Origin: Rahnella sp. AA
GTDB taxonomy: Bacteria; Pseudomonadota; Gammaproteobacteria; Enterobacterales; Enterobacteriaceae
Reading direction: 5' to 3'
Assembly: GCF_002834385.1 (NCBI RefSeq)
Contig: NZ_PITQ01000004.1
Span: forward strand, 124,001 to 188,000
DNA: 64,000 bases
Shown: positions 41,905 through 51,428 of the stretch, piece by piece
How the letters are laid out: each line of letters begins with the position of its first letter
Numbering within the stretch: the first letter of the stretch is position 1
The notes under the pieces: model-generated
Database searches by the model: none
What the model saw: the letters and a program-made list of their open reading frames with translations, nothing else
Told to the model about the DNA's origin: nothing
Position numbers and translations under genes: made by a program

Positions 41905-42160
41905 GTAGTAACCAATAATAACCTAAGGGCACTGAGCCATTCTGTTGTGCTTAACCTCTATAAAATAAGCATTAAATGCCCATATGAACAAGGTTAATCC
42001 TGTGTGACATCAAAAAGACTCACCTACAATAACTGTTTGCCGACTGCATAATACGTTATTTTGTCAAAAAAACCTGGCTGATCTTGGCCTCATGGCTTCG
42101 CCTGCCCCCTTACGGGGAAGTGTAATTGTAACAACAGATATTCTTTACTATCCAGGCACT

Positions 42161-43408
42161 ATGAAAATACACACAATTTCAGCTCAGATACCACAGACTC
42201 GCTACCAAAGATGCAGCGAATGCGACACCCTGTTCACACTTCCAGCGCTGCAGCGTACACAGACCGCACACTGCCCACGTTGTAACGCTAAAGTGGAAAA
42301 AGGCCGGGTTTGTTCCTTACCACGGCTGATCACCATTGCCATCAGCATATTGCTGTTGATGCCTTTCGCCTATACAGAGCCACTGATCAGTATTCGCCTT
42401 CTCGGCACGCGTATTGACGCCAGTCTGCTGGAAGGAATCTGGCAAATGTCGCGTCAGGGCGATCCGGTCACCGCCAGCATGGTGGCGTTTTGTACCATCG
42501 GAGCTCCGCTGACGCTGGCTATTTCCATTCTTTACCTGCATTTTGGCAGCAAACTTGGCATGAACCTCAAACCCGTCTTGCTGATGCTCGACCGCCTGAA
42601 AGACTGGGTAATGCTCGATATCTATCTGATTGGTATGGCCGTTGCCAGTATTAAAGTCAAAGAATATGCCGATATCAATGTCGGCATTGCGCTGGCAGCC
42701 TATCTGATGATGACGCTCATGGTCACACTGACGATGATTAACCTGAATATCGAACAGCTATGGGAAGAGTTTTATCCGCAGCGCCCGCCGAAAGGTGTTC
42801 CCTCTTCCTTGCGTTTGTGTCTGGCATGTAAATTCACCGGGCAACCGGATGATCGGGGACGCTGCCCCCGCTGCCATGTTCCCATGCGTTTGCGCTATAA
42901 ACACAGCCTGCAAAAAACCTGGGCGGCTCTGATCGCGGCAATCGTATTTTTAATCCCGGCTAACCTGCTGCCTATTTCAATCATTTACGCTAACGGGCAA
43001 CAACTGAAGGACACGATTTTTTCCGGCGTTGTGTCACTCGCCACATCAGGAAATATGCCAATTGCCGCGATTGTATTCATTGCCAGCGTACTGGTGCCTT
43101 TCACGAAAATTATCGTCATGCTGACGTTGCTGCTCAGCATCCATCTAAGAGCGATTCAGGGAATGAAAACGCGCATCCGTTTACTCCGGCTGATCACCTG
43201 GATAGGACGCTGGTCGATGCTGGATTTGTTTGTTATTTCATTAATGATGTCGCTGGTAAACCGCGACCAGCTTTTGTCTTTTACAATGGGACCGGCCGCC
43301 TTTTATTTTGGCTCTGCCGTAATTCTGACCATTCTTGCCGTTGAATGGCTTGATAGCCGCTTGATTTGGGATGCACATGCAACAGGAAACGCCGAATACA
43401 CCGACTGA
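42161..43408 (+). CDS. letA: LetA (YebS) membrane partner of the LetB lipid-transport tunnel
   Basis: A 415-residue inner-membrane protein of the PqiA family. Two zinc-ribbon motifs are visible: CSECD with CPRCN near the N-terminus and CLACK with CPRCH in the middle. Each precedes a bundle of four or so helices ([35 protein letters not shown]). It feeds lipids into the periplasmic tunnel LetB. ATG at 42161 has CCAGG upstream; an ATG at 42092 is possible, as the E. coli protein has a somewhat longer N-terminus. Overlaps letB by 32 bases. Confidence 0.92.
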   Translation: MKIHTISAQIPQTRYQRCSECDTLFTLPALQRTQTAHCPRCNAKVEKGRVCSLPRLITIAISILLLMPFAYTEPLISIRLLGTRIDASLLEGIWQMSRQGDPVTASMVAFCTIGAPLTLAISILYLHFGSKLGMNLKPVLLMLDRLKDWVMLDIYLIGMAVASIKVKEYADINVGIALAAYLMMTLMVTLTMINLNIEQLWEEFYPQRPPKGVPSSLRLCLACKFTGQPDDRGRCPRCHVPMRLRYKHSLQKTWAALIAAIVFLIPANLLPISIIYANGQQLKDTIFSGVVSLATSGNMPIAAIVFIASVLVPFTKIIVMLTLLLSIHLRAIQGMKTRIRLLRLITWIGRWSMLDLFVISLMMSLVNRDQLLSFTMGPAAFYFGSAVILTILAVEWLDSRLIWDAHATGNAEYTD

Positions 43409-46007
43409 AGCACGGATAAAATACAGGCGCCGGATTTCACCTTTCTGGCTTCTGCCCTTTATCGCTTTACTGATCGCAGGATGGTTGATTTATAGCAACT
43501 ATCAGGAACGCGGGACTACCGTCACTATTGATTTCCAATCAGCGGCAGGCATTGTTGCAGGCCGTACACCGGTGCGCTATCAGGGGGTTGAGGTCGGAAC
43601 AGTAGAATCCATCAGCCTGAGCAAAGATCTGCGCACGATTCAGGTTAAAGTGAGCATCAAAAGTGATCTATCCGATGCGCTACGTGAGGGCACGCAATTT
43701 TGGCTGGTCACGCCGAAAGCCTCTCTTGCCGGCGTTTCAGGCCTGGATGCCCTGGTCGGCGGTAACTATATCGGGATGATGCCCGGCCCCGGCAGTGAAA
43801 AAGATCACTTTGTCGCCCTCGATACTCAGCCCAAATTCCGTCTGAATACGGGTGAACTGATGGTGCATCTGCACGCGAAAGACCTCGGTTCTTTGGGCAC
43901 GGGGTCTCTGGTGTATTACCGTAAGATTCCTATCGGTAAGGTTTATGATTACGACATTGAAAGTGGGAATGAAGGTGTCACGATCGATTTACTGATCGAC
44001 AAACGCTTTGCTTCTCTGGTCAAAGATAATACGCGTTTCTGGAACGTCTCGGGGTTTAAAGGCAATTTCAGTCTTAGCGGTGCAAAAGTTGAAATGGAAA
44101 GCCTGGCTGCACTGGTTAACGGTGCGATCTCAATGGACTCGCCGAATGACGGGCATCAGGCTAAAGCCGACCAGGCCTATATCCTTTACCCTGATCTGGC
44201 TCAAAGCCAGCGCGGTGTAGAAATCGACCTCGACTTGCCAAACGGTAATGGTTTATCAGAAGGCCAAACGCCACTGATGTATCAGGGTCTGCAGGTCGGC
44301 ACGCTGACAAAAATAACCTTACAGCCTGATAACAAAGTCACCGGAAAACTGACCGTCGACCCTTCCGTGCTGGACATGATGCGCACCGGTACGCGTATTG
44401 AAATGAATAGCCCGAAACTCAGCCTGAATAATGCCAATATTAGCCAGTTGCTGACCGGCAATACGCTGGAACTGATCCCCGGCGATGGCGATGCTCAAAA
44501 GCATTTCACCGTTCTCGGCAGCGATCAGCGTTTGCTTCAGGACCCGGGCACCCGCAAAATTCAGCTGGTCGCGCCGCAAAGCTACGGGATTGATGCAGGC
44601 CAGCCAATTAAGTTGTATGGCATTACCGTCGGCCAGATTATTGACCGTACACTGACGGATGAAGGCATCTTATTTAATGTCGCAATTAAGCCGGAATACA
44701 AGAACTTACTGCGCAAAGACAGCAAGTTTGTGGTGAACAGCCGTGTTGATGTGAAGCTGGGTATCGACGGTATGGAAGTGCTCGGTGCCAGCGCGCAGGA
44801 ATGGGTCGATGGCGGCATCCGCGTTATTCCGGGCACAAAAGGCGAAGCACTCCAGAAATATCCGTTGTACAGCAACGCGGAAAAAGCCGCTGAAGGCATT
44901 CAGGGCGACCAGCCGGGCGCTACGCTCACATTGACCGCAAAAAGCTTGCCGGACATCCAGCCTGGTTCTGTCGTACTTTACCGTAAGTTCCAGGTAGGTC
45001 AGATAGTCAACGTCCGTCCTAAAGCAAACGAGTTTGAAGTCGATGTGTACATCCAACCGCAGTACCGGAACCTGCTGACAGAGAAAAGCATTTTCTGGGC
45101 GGAAGGCGGGGCCAAAGTCCAGTTGAACGGCAGCGGCCTGACGGTGCAGGCATCACCGTTGGACCGTGCACTTAAAGGCGCAATCAGCTTCGATAATCTG
45201 GAAGGTGTCACCACCAGCAAAGGGGTGAAACGCATTTTGTATGATTCAGAGACCTCTGCGCGGGCAGTCGGTAGCCAGATCACACTCAACACATATGATG
45301 CCAGTAAGCTCTCTGCGGGAATGCCAATCCGTTATCTCGGTATCACCATCGGGCAGGTGGAATCCCTGAAATTAGACTCTCAGCTTAACCAGGTATCGGC
45401 CAAAGCCGTTCTGTATCCGGAATATGTGGATGATTTTGCCCGACGTGGTACGCGATTCTCCATCGTATCGCCTGAGATTTCTGCAGGTGGTGTAAGTAAT
45501 CTGGACACACTTTTGCAGCCATACATCAATGTCGAAGCCGGCAAAGGCGTTCCGGCACGCAACTTTGATTTGCAAGAGTCAACCATTACAGATTCCCGTT
45601 ATACCGACGGTTTAGGTATTGTGGTCGATGCCGCTGAAGTCGGTTCATTACAAATCGGTACACCGGTGCTGTTCCGGGGTATTGAAGTCGGAACCGTTTC
45701 AGGCTTCTATCTCGGTTCAATGGCCGATCGGGTTAACGTGACGCTGAGGATCAGCAAAAAGTACCAATATCTGGTGCGTGAAAACTCCGTATTCTGGCTG
45801 GCATCAGGCTATGACCTACAATTCGGTCTGACCGGCGGCGTATTTAAAAGCGGCACATTCCAACAGTTTATCCGCGGTGGGATTGCCTTTGCGACGCCGC
45901 CGACCACACCGCTGACACCGAAAGCCGCCAATGGCAACCACTTCCTGCTTAATCCCGAAGCGCCTAAAGACTGGCAAAAATGGGGAACGGCGATCCCAAG
46001 AAATTAA
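43377..46007 (+). CDS. letB: LetB (YebT) seven-MCE-domain periplasmic lipid tunnel
   Basis: An 876-residue protein: one N-terminal helix ([19 protein letters not shown]) followed by seven MCE/MlaD domains, each recognisable by a pattern such as [100 protein letters not shown] and [17 protein letters not shown]. In E. coli it forms a hexameric tube spanning the periplasm for phospholipid transport. ATG at 43377 has GGGA upstream and matches the E. coli N-terminus; an ATG two codons earlier overlaps the ribosome site. Confidence 0.96.
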   Translation: MQQETPNTPTEARIKYRRRISPFWLLPFIALLIAGWLIYSNYQERGTTVTIDFQSAAGIVAGRTPVRYQGVEVGTVESISLSKDLRTIQVKVSIKSDLSDALREGTQFWLVTPKASLAGVSGLDALVGGNYIGMMPGPGSEKDHFVALDTQPKFRLNTGELMVHLHAKDLGSLGTGSLVYYRKIPIGKVYDYDIESGNEGVTIDLLIDKRFASLVKDNTRFWNVSGFKGNFSLSGAKVEMESLAALVNGAISMDSPNDGHQAKADQAYILYPDLAQSQRGVEIDLDLPNGNGLSEGQTPLMYQGLQVGTLTKITLQPDNKVTGKLTVDPSVLDMMRTGTRIEMNSPKLSLNNANISQLLTGNTLELIPGDGDAQKHFTVLGSDQRLLQDPGTRKIQLVAPQSYGIDAGQPIKLYGITVGQIIDRTLTDEGILFNVAIKPEYKNLLRKDSKFVVNSRVDVKLGIDGMEVLGASAQEWVDGGIRVIPGTKGEALQKYPLYSNAEKAAEGIQGDQPGATLTLTAKSLPDIQPGSVVLYRKFQVGQIVNVRPKANEFEVDVYIQPQYRNLLTEKSIFWAEGGAKVQLNGSGLTVQASPLDRALKGAISFDNLEGVTTSKGVKRILYDSETSARAVGSQITLNTYDASKLSAGMPIRYLGITIGQVESLKLDSQLNQVSAKAVLYPEYVDDFARRGTRFSIVSPEISAGGVSNLDTLLQPYINVEAGKGVPARNFDLQESTITDSRYTDGLGIVVDAAEVGSLQIGTPVLFRGIEVGTVSGFYLGSMADRVNVTLRISKKYQYLVRENSVFWLASGYDLQFGLTGGVFKSGTFQQFIRGGIAFATPPTTPLTPKAANGNHFLLNPEAPKDWQKWGTAIPRN

Positions 46008-46026
46008 CAGACTCAGCACTTTCAGA

Positions 46027-46048
46027 GGCCACCTTCGGGTGGCCTTTT
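46027..46048 (+). terminator. Terminator after letAB
   Basis: GGCCACC, TTCG, GGTGGCC (46027-46044) followed by four T, 20 bases after the letB stop codon. Confidence 0.85.
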
Positions 46049-46138
46049 CATTGCACTCAGGCAACGCACACGCCTTCATCTGCATGTAAATATGCTAAAC
46101 TCCGCGCAGTAAACACCTTCAGTTCTGGAATCTAACTC

Positions 46139-47608
46139 TTGTCAAATCTCACCTCTGCCAGCGCCTTTGCTGATAAATTACCGGCCGCCTTTCTGAATGC
46201 AACTCGCGAAGTCATGCCCGCAGGCCTGAGCATGGACGATTTTATTGCTGCATGTCAGCGCCCCCTTCGCCCCAGCCTGCGCGTAAATACGCTCAAAATC
46301 AGTGTGGCTGATTTCCTTACGCTCGCGCAGGGCTATCAGTGGGATTTAGAGCCGATCCCATGGTGTGCGGAAGGATTCTGGATCAGGCGACATTCGCTTG
46401 ATGAATCCCGCTTAGGCAATGCCCTGTCTCATCTGGCCGGCCTGTTTTATATTCAGGAAGCCAGCTCAATGCTGCCAGTTACGGCATTATTTGCCGGTGG
46501 CGTACAGCCGGCACTGGTGATGGACGTCGCGGCTGCACCCGGTTCAAAAACGACTCAGATAGCTGCACTGATGGAAAATCGGGGCGGCATCGTTGCCAAC
46601 GAATATTCAGCCAGCCGGGTAAAAGTTTTGCATGCAAATATTAGCCGCTGTGGCGTCAGTAACGCAGCGCTTACCCATTTTGACGGAAGGGTATTCGGCG
46701 CAGCGCTGCCCGAAACCTTTGATGCTGTACTGCTTGATGCTCCGTGTTCGGGTGAAGGTGTAATCCGTAAAGATCCGGATGCGATGAGTAACTGGTCTGA
46801 AGAAAGCGTGGCTGAAATTGCCGCCACCCAGCGGGAACTGATCGAGAGTGCCTTTCATGCGCTTAAACCGGGCGGCGTGCTGGTCTATTCAACCTGTACC
46901 CTCAACGCGCAGGAAAATCAGCAGGTTTGCCAGTGGTTGCTGGACACTTATGCCAGCGCTGTGGAAACAGAATCTCTGGAAGATTTATTCGACGGCGCGC
47001 ATAAAGCGGTAACGCAGGAGGGTTATCTCCACGTATTCCCGCAGGTTTATGACAGCGAAGGGTTCTTTGTTGCCCGTTTTCGCAAAACAGACTCAATCAC
47101 CCGCCTTCCGGTTCCCGGGTATAAAGTCGGCCGGTTTCCGTTTTCGCCGTTTTCACGTCAGGACAGCGCGGAAATCATCAAAGCAGCCAACGGCTCAGGG
47201 CTTTCATGGCCAGAAAAGCAATATACTTTGTGGCAGCGTGATAAAGAGGTCTGGCTGTTTCCTGCAATACTTGAACCTCTGTTTGGCAAAGTGCGTTTTT
47301 CTCGGATTGGCATCCGCCTTGCTGAACGTTTCCCAAAAGGTTTTCGCTGGCAGCATGAAGCCGTGGTGGCATTCAGCGTTACTGACGCCAAAAACAGTTT
47401 TGAACTCGATGATGAGCTGGCGCAAAACTGGTGGCGAGGGGTCGACATTTATCCTGAAACAGCACCGTTAACGGATGAATGCCTGGTGACATGGCTTAAT
47501 CAGCCATTGGGATTAGCAAAACGAATTGGAAGCCGGATTAAAAATAGCCTGCCACGCGAACTCGTGAGAGATGGGGCTGCGCGGCACCTTAAGCTGTCGA
47601 ACGATTAG
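46139..47608 (+). CDS. rsmF: 16S rRNA m5C1407 methyltransferase RsmF
   Basis: A 489-residue SAM-dependent RNA m5C methyltransferase. [18 protein letters not shown] binds [11 protein letters not shown] and VYSTCTLN hold the two catalytic cysteines, and a C-terminal PUA-like part follows. The start appears to be TTG at 46139 with GGA nine bases upstream: the codons from there align with the E. coli N-terminus, while the first ATG comes 25 codons later. The E. coli neighbour order letB-rsmF is kept. Confidence 0.93.
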   Translation: MSNLTSASAFADKLPAAFLNATREVMPAGLSMDDFIAACQRPLRPSLRVNTLKISVADFLTLAQGYQWDLEPIPWCAEGFWIRRHSLDESRLGNALSHLAGLFYIQEASSMLPVTALFAGGVQPALVMDVAAAPGSKTTQIAALMENRGGIVANEYSASRVKVLHANISRCGVSNAALTHFDGRVFGAALPETFDAVLLDAPCSGEGVIRKDPDAMSNWSEESVAEIAATQRELIESAFHALKPGGVLVYSTCTLNAQENQQVCQWLLDTYASAVETESLEDLFDGAHKAVTQEGYLHVFPQVYDSEGFFVARFRKTDSITRLPVPGYKVGRFPFSPFSRQDSAEIIKAANGSGLSWPEKQYTLWQRDKEVWLFPAILEPLFGKVRFSRIGIRLAERFPKGFRWQHEAVVAFSVTDAKNSFELDDELAQNWWRGVDIYPETAPLTDECLVTWLNQPLGLAKRIGSRIKNSLPRELVRDGAARHLKLSND

Positions 47609-47979
47609 TGAATTTAATCCTTTTTTCAAATTTCTGTGCCAAAAGAACTTACTGATGGCGCAGAATATTCTATCTATTCTTTATCTGTAGAGATAAAAAT
47701 TACGTGTAATCCCTATTCAGGCGAATTCTGTACAACTTAGTCTTTAGGTTAAATCTGGGTGACAAAGTGCATAGAACAATTAACTGAAAAGAATTTTATG
47801 CTGCATATATCGGATAAGAACTTATATTATCAATAAAGGTTTATTGAATTATAAGTAGGAATAATCCTACCCTGACATGTATTATTGCCATCAAGATAAC
47901 GTTGCTAGTGATATATCATTTTCAGATATAAATCTTAATGCCTGATGTTGAGTAAAGACCTGCCAGTCGGAGAAGTATC
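47609..47979. other. AT-rich intergenic region with three perfect small inverted repeats
   Basis: 371 bases without a gene. Three exact inverted repeats are present: TTTATCT/AGATAAA (47680-47686, 47691-47697), TCAATAAA/TTTATTGA (47830-47847, two-base spacer) and GTAGGA/TCCTAC (47855-47870, ATAA spacer). They lie upstream of the PAS-GGDEF gene and may be regulator sites. No terminator with T run follows rsmF. Confidence 0.5.
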
Positions 47980-49701
47980 ATGTCGGATGAAATGAAACTC
48001 GAATCAGCAGATGGACTGCTCTTGCAGCAAATGGCCAGCCTGCGGGATATTATCGATAACAATTCTGACTGGATCTGGGAAGTCGATGCGCAGGGGCGAT
48101 ACGTTTTCTCCTCAAATAAATGCATCGAATTTCTTGGTGTTCCCCCTGAAAAAGTATTAGGCAAAACCCCTTTTGACTTTATGCCTCCTGATGAGGCCCG
48201 GCGCGTAGGCGAGCAATTTGCTGCAATCGTTGAACGGCGTGCCCCTTTTGGCGGTTTACTCAACCGTAATATCCGCCCTGATGGCACTGAAGTTATTCTG
48301 GAAACCAGCGGGGTTCCACTGTTTGACGCCGACGGTAATTTTCGTGGTTATCGTGGTATTGACCGCAATCTGACCAGCCTCGACCAGGCTCCGGGCCAGC
48401 GCCTTTTTCAGCTTGAAAACATTTATTCTAATGCCCCTGTCGGCCTGTGCTTCATTGACTTGCAAATGCGCTATGTCACGGTTAACGATGCAATGGCAAA
48501 TATTATTAGCCTGCAACCTTATGAAGCAATTGGCCGTAAAATCGGGGTTTTCCTGCCGGGCCTTTCCCCGCTGCTTAACAATGCGCTGGAACTCGCTTTG
48601 CGAAATGAAACAACGCCTGACCGCGAATTCTCCCTTCCCGGTAAGAATCAGGTTTTCTTCGTTCGCATCAAAGCAGCCTACGATAGCCAGAGCCAGCTAA
48701 GCGGGCTTTCAGTGGCGATGACGGATATTTCCAGTCTTAAGCGAATGGAAAGAGCTTTGCGTGAAAGCCAGGAACACTACCGCAACATGGTTGAACTGAA
48801 CCCGCAAATCCCCTGGACCGCCGATCCGCGAGGCATGCTTAATGATGTAAGCTCGCGTTTTCAACGTATTACCGGTATGACTCGTCAGGATATCCTGGCT
48901 GACAAGTGGATACAAAGCATGCACGTAGAAGACCGCCGGGCTGCGGTTCAGACGTGGGAGCAATGTCTGAAAACAGGCGCGCCACTGGATATTGAAGTCC
49001 GGTTTTGCCACGTAGACCGGGGATGGAATTGGATGCGTATTCGCGCTGCGGCCAGCTACGCCACTGATGGTTCCATCCAGCGCTGGTATGGTACCGCTGA
49101 AGACGTCCATGAACGCAAGTTGCTGGAGCTAAAACTGGTCAAAGCAAACCGCCGCCTTGAAATTCAGGCCCGGACAGACTCACTGACCAAGCTCCCTAAT
49201 CGCCGTGAGTTCAAAAAAGTTCTCAGCCACGAATATATGCGTGCAAAGCGTAACCGCACCCCGCTGACAGTGGTGATGATCGACATCGATTATTTTAAAC
49301 ATTTTAATGATCACTATGGCCATCTTTCCGGTGATGCCTGCCTGCGACTGGTTGCACGTACATTGCGTAAATCGCTGAAACGCAGCACCGATGTTGTCAC
49401 CCGATTCGGTGGCGAAGAGTTTGCCGCAATTTTGCCAGATACGGACCTGAAAGGTGCATGGATAGTGGCGCAACATATTATGGAGTCCATTGAAGCGCTG
49501 GGGATCAAACACAGTTTCAGCGAATTTAACCGTGTGACCATCAGTCAGGGTATTGCGACATATCTGCCCGATCAGGATCCCGGGATAGAAGATCAGTCAG
49601 ATATTGTCAGCGCGGCTGATGAAGCCCTGTATTTATCAAAAAATAACGGTCGCAACCAAATCAACGCAATGCCCATATCGGTAAGATTTAACCAGCTCTA
49701 A
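47980..49701 (+). CDS. PAS-PAS-PAS-GGDEF diguanylate cyclase
   Basis: A 573-residue cytoplasmic sensor enzyme predicted to make cyclic-di-GMP. Three PAS-type sensor domains cover about residues 20-130 (DNNSDWIWEVDAQGRYVFSS), 140-255 (NAPVGLCFIDLQMRYVTVND) and 265-390 (ending WRIR-type WNWMRIRAAASYA). The GGDEF domain starts near 400 (DSLTKLPNRREF) with active-site GGEEF at 477-481. An RxxD inhibitory site, RSTD at 468-471, lies five residues before it, so product feedback is likely. No membrane helix or EAL domain. GGAG precedes the ATG. It lies between rsmF and yebV, which are adjacent in E. coli. Confidence 0.92.
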   Translation: MSDEMKLESADGLLLQQMASLRDIIDNNSDWIWEVDAQGRYVFSSNKCIEFLGVPPEKVLGKTPFDFMPPDEARRVGEQFAAIVERRAPFGGLLNRNIRPDGTEVILETSGVPLFDADGNFRGYRGIDRNLTSLDQAPGQRLFQLENIYSNAPVGLCFIDLQMRYVTVNDAMANIISLQPYEAIGRKIGVFLPGLSPLLNNALELALRNETTPDREFSLPGKNQVFFVRIKAAYDSQSQLSGLSVAMTDISSLKRMERALRESQEHYRNMVELNPQIPWTADPRGMLNDVSSRFQRITGMTRQDILADKWIQSMHVEDRRAAVQTWEQCLKTGAPLDIEVRFCHVDRGWNWMRIRAAASYATDGSIQRWYGTAEDVHERKLLELKLVKANRRLEIQARTDSLTKLPNRREFKKVLSHEYMRAKRNRTPLTVVMIDIDYFKHFNDHYGHLSGDACLRLVARTLRKSLKRSTDVVTRFGGEEFAAILPDTDLKGAWIVAQHIMESIEALGIKHSFSEFNRVTISQGIATYLPDQDPGIEDQSDIVSAADEALYLSKNNGRNQINAMPISVRFNQL

Positions 49702-49710
49702 GCCTGCTCA

Positions 49711-49742
49711 GGAGCCGTCGCGCCACCCGCTACGCGGCTCCC
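49711..49742 (+). repeat. GC-rich stem-loop after the diguanylate cyclase gene
   Basis: GGAGCC (49711-49716) pairs with GGCTCC, with CGCG pairing inside. It lies ten bases after the stop codon and lacks a T run, so it may stabilise the 3' end rather than terminate. Confidence 0.45.
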
Positions 49743-49907
49743 ACTTTTCATCCCCCCCTTTCATGCTTTGTCATCCTTGCTGTCAGCGCATCCTTAAAAA
49801 TTCAGCTGGCACTTTTTGTGCACTCGACTATTCTCAAATAAGGCAGACCAACTGGTCATACCTGATGTTATTGAAATCACTCGCGTCACTCTGGCAAGGA
49901 GTACCTG

Positions 49908-50150
49908 ATGGGAAAATCGAGTATCAGAATTGGCAGTTACGAAATTGACGATGCGCATCTTTCAACACCTGAGGCAAAAGGCGGTGACAAAGTGCATATC
50001 CCCTGCAAGTCCGACCCTGATTTATGCATGCAACTGGATGCCTGGGATGACCACACCAGCGTCCCGGCAATAGTCGATGGCCGTCATTCTGTGTTGTACA
50101 AGGAAAAGTATGACGAACAGAAAGATGAATGGATCATGCGACTGGAGTAA
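49908..50150 (+). CDS. yebV: YebV family protein
   Basis: An 80-residue soluble protein. SIRIGSYEIDDAHL, IPCKSDPDLCMQLDAWD, HSVLYKEKYD and the terminal WIMRLE match E. coli YebV, a small protein of unknown function placed downstream of rsmF. AAGGAG lies upstream of the start codon. It is convergent with the C39-like gene, separated by an 11-bp stem-loop. Confidence 0.92.
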   Translation: MGKSSIRIGSYEIDDAHLSTPEAKGGDKVHIPCKSDPDLCMQLDAWDDHTSVPAIVDGRHSVLYKEKYDEQKDEWIMRLE

Positions 50151-50154
50151 CACA

Positions 50155-50184
50155 GCATGGCGAACGAGATTATGTTCGCCATGC
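50155..50184. terminator. Stem-loop between yebV and the C39-like gene
   Basis: GCATGGCGAAC (50155-50165) pairs exactly with GTTCGCCATGC (50174-50184) across an eight-base loop, in the 43 bases between convergent stop codons. There is no T run, so it may act as a 3' barrier rather than a classical terminator. Confidence 0.5.
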
Positions 50185-50193
50185 CGCTTGCGG

Positions 50194-50844
50194 TCAGTCG
50201 GCGTTTATAACCAATGAAATACCCCGGCCAGCAAAAAAACGGGCAAATGTCGCCACCGGCAGCGTGACATCTTGTTGGGTGGATACATCGTGGCCTGACG
50301 GGTTGTGGAAGGTTACAAATTGAGAATCCGCCCGGGTGACCAGCACCAGATGCCCACCTTTATGCGGCGGAACAGATTCGGGAAGACGAATAGAGGGATG
50401 AACAGACGCAATGAAAAACCGGTGTTGTTCAAGCTGTCTGGCAATATCCTCAGCAGAAATATCCACCCTAACCTGCGCGCTCAGCCCTAATTCCTCACGA
50501 ACATACTCGACAAAAGGGGCATAAATAAGCCCTTTAATATTTTCCCCCTCACGAATATATGCCCCATACAAGAGACTGCTCCGGGTGAGTTTCAGAATGG
50601 GCACAACCTTGCCTGAAACCGCTGCAAGCACCATTTTCAGACAGCACATGCCGCAAACATGGTTTGCCCATTCAACGAACTCCTGCTGAGTTGAGGCACC
50701 AGATTGTGGCCACAAAACGATATCACTGAGTTCAAGCTCACCGGCAATAATCCCTGCCGCGCACTCAGGGTCTTCCCACTGGCTGAAATAAGGTATTCCG
50801 GAAAAAGTTAGGGACGAACTTTGGCTAACAGACTTCACTGGCAT
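50194..50844 (-). CDS. C39-like cysteine peptidase family protein
   Basis: A 216-residue soluble protein without signal peptide. The pattern CGMCCLKMVLAA (Cys64) corresponds to the catalytic cysteine motif of Peptidase_C39_2-type papain-fold proteins; GGHLVLVTRAD (His165) and FHNPSGHD (Asn181) supply the remaining catalytic positions. Substrate unknown; no bacteriocin exporter or peptide precursor is nearby, so a role in toxin processing is not supported. It is single-standing, convergent with yebV, 94 bases after the ASCH gene on the same strand. Catalytic activity is inferred from motifs only. Confidence 0.75.
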   Translation of the reverse strand: MPVKSVSQSSSLTFSGIPYFSQWEDPECAAGIIAGELELSDIVLWPQSGASTQQEFVEWANHVCGMCCLKMVLAAVSGKVVPILKLTRSSLLYGAYIREGENIKGLIYAPFVEYVREELGLSAQVRVDISAEDIARQLEQHRFFIASVHPSIRLPESVPPHKGGHLVLVTRADSQFVTFHNPSGHDVSTQQDVTLPVATFARFFAGRGISLVINAD

Positions 50845-50938
50845 GACATATTCCTGAACGACAGTTCGACAACATCAGGTTGATCATATGCTAAAAATCC
50901 TAAGGCCTGAGCTTCTCTGTCAGGCCACAGAAAAAAAT

Positions 50939-51331
50939 TTAGAATTTCTCTACCATTCTGAATTTCATAAGCAACAGCGGCATCGTCGGCTCAAACATAT
51001 CGTATTCCTCAAAGAAGCGTTGGTGTTCCTTACGCCAGTAAGCCAACGTCCGGTCACCCTCGCCTTCTTCCCATGCATGCTGTTCAGTAACCTGATCAAA
51101 AGGAACTTGTTTTACGTCGGTCAGTTGTACGGCGCATACCGGGTTATTGCGGCCATCGACCACCACAAAGATCTCTCCAGGCTCCGGTTCGGGGTCATCA
51201 TCAAGGTTTGAACAGGTGGCTGTTTTTGTGCCAGCAATCACGCGCTTAGCCAGTTCGTCTGCTGACGACTCAGTATCACCAAACGACCAGCGTTCTGCGT
51301 CCCTGTATTTAAGTGGGATCTGCGGAATCAT
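50939..51331 (-). CDS. ASCH-domain protein
   Basis: A 130-residue single-domain protein of the ASCH (PUA-like) superfamily. GTKTATCS at 34-41 is the characteristic Lys-containing loop, GEIFVVVDGRNNPVCAVQLT the central strands, and EGEGDRTLAYWRKEHQRFF the C-terminal signature of this subgroup. ASCH proteins bind RNA, and some members cleave RNA or modified nucleosides; this member's activity is unknown. A stem-loop (GGCCTGA/TCAGGCC, 50904-50926) follows the gene on its strand. Confidence 0.82.
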   Translation of the reverse strand: MIPQIPLKYRDAERWSFGDTESSADELAKRVIAGTKTATCSNLDDDPEPEPGEIFVVVDGRNNPVCAVQLTDVKQVPFDQVTEQHAWEEGEGDRTLAYWRKEHQRFFEEYDMFEPTMPLLLMKFRMVEKF

Positions 51332-51385
51332 AATTTATCCTTTTAATAGAGATAGTTCGCTACCATTACAGTTTAACATTAGCAC

Positions 51386-51410
51386 AAAAAAACCCGCCGC
51401 AGCGGGTTTT
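51386..51410 (-). terminator. Terminator of the WG-repeat operon
   Basis: On the minus strand AAAACCCGC and GCGGGTTTT (9-bp stem, four-base loop) followed by further T. It lies 18 bases after the stop codon of the second WG-repeat gene. Confidence 0.85.
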
Positions 51411-51428
51411 GAAAGCTGAGAATCTGCC

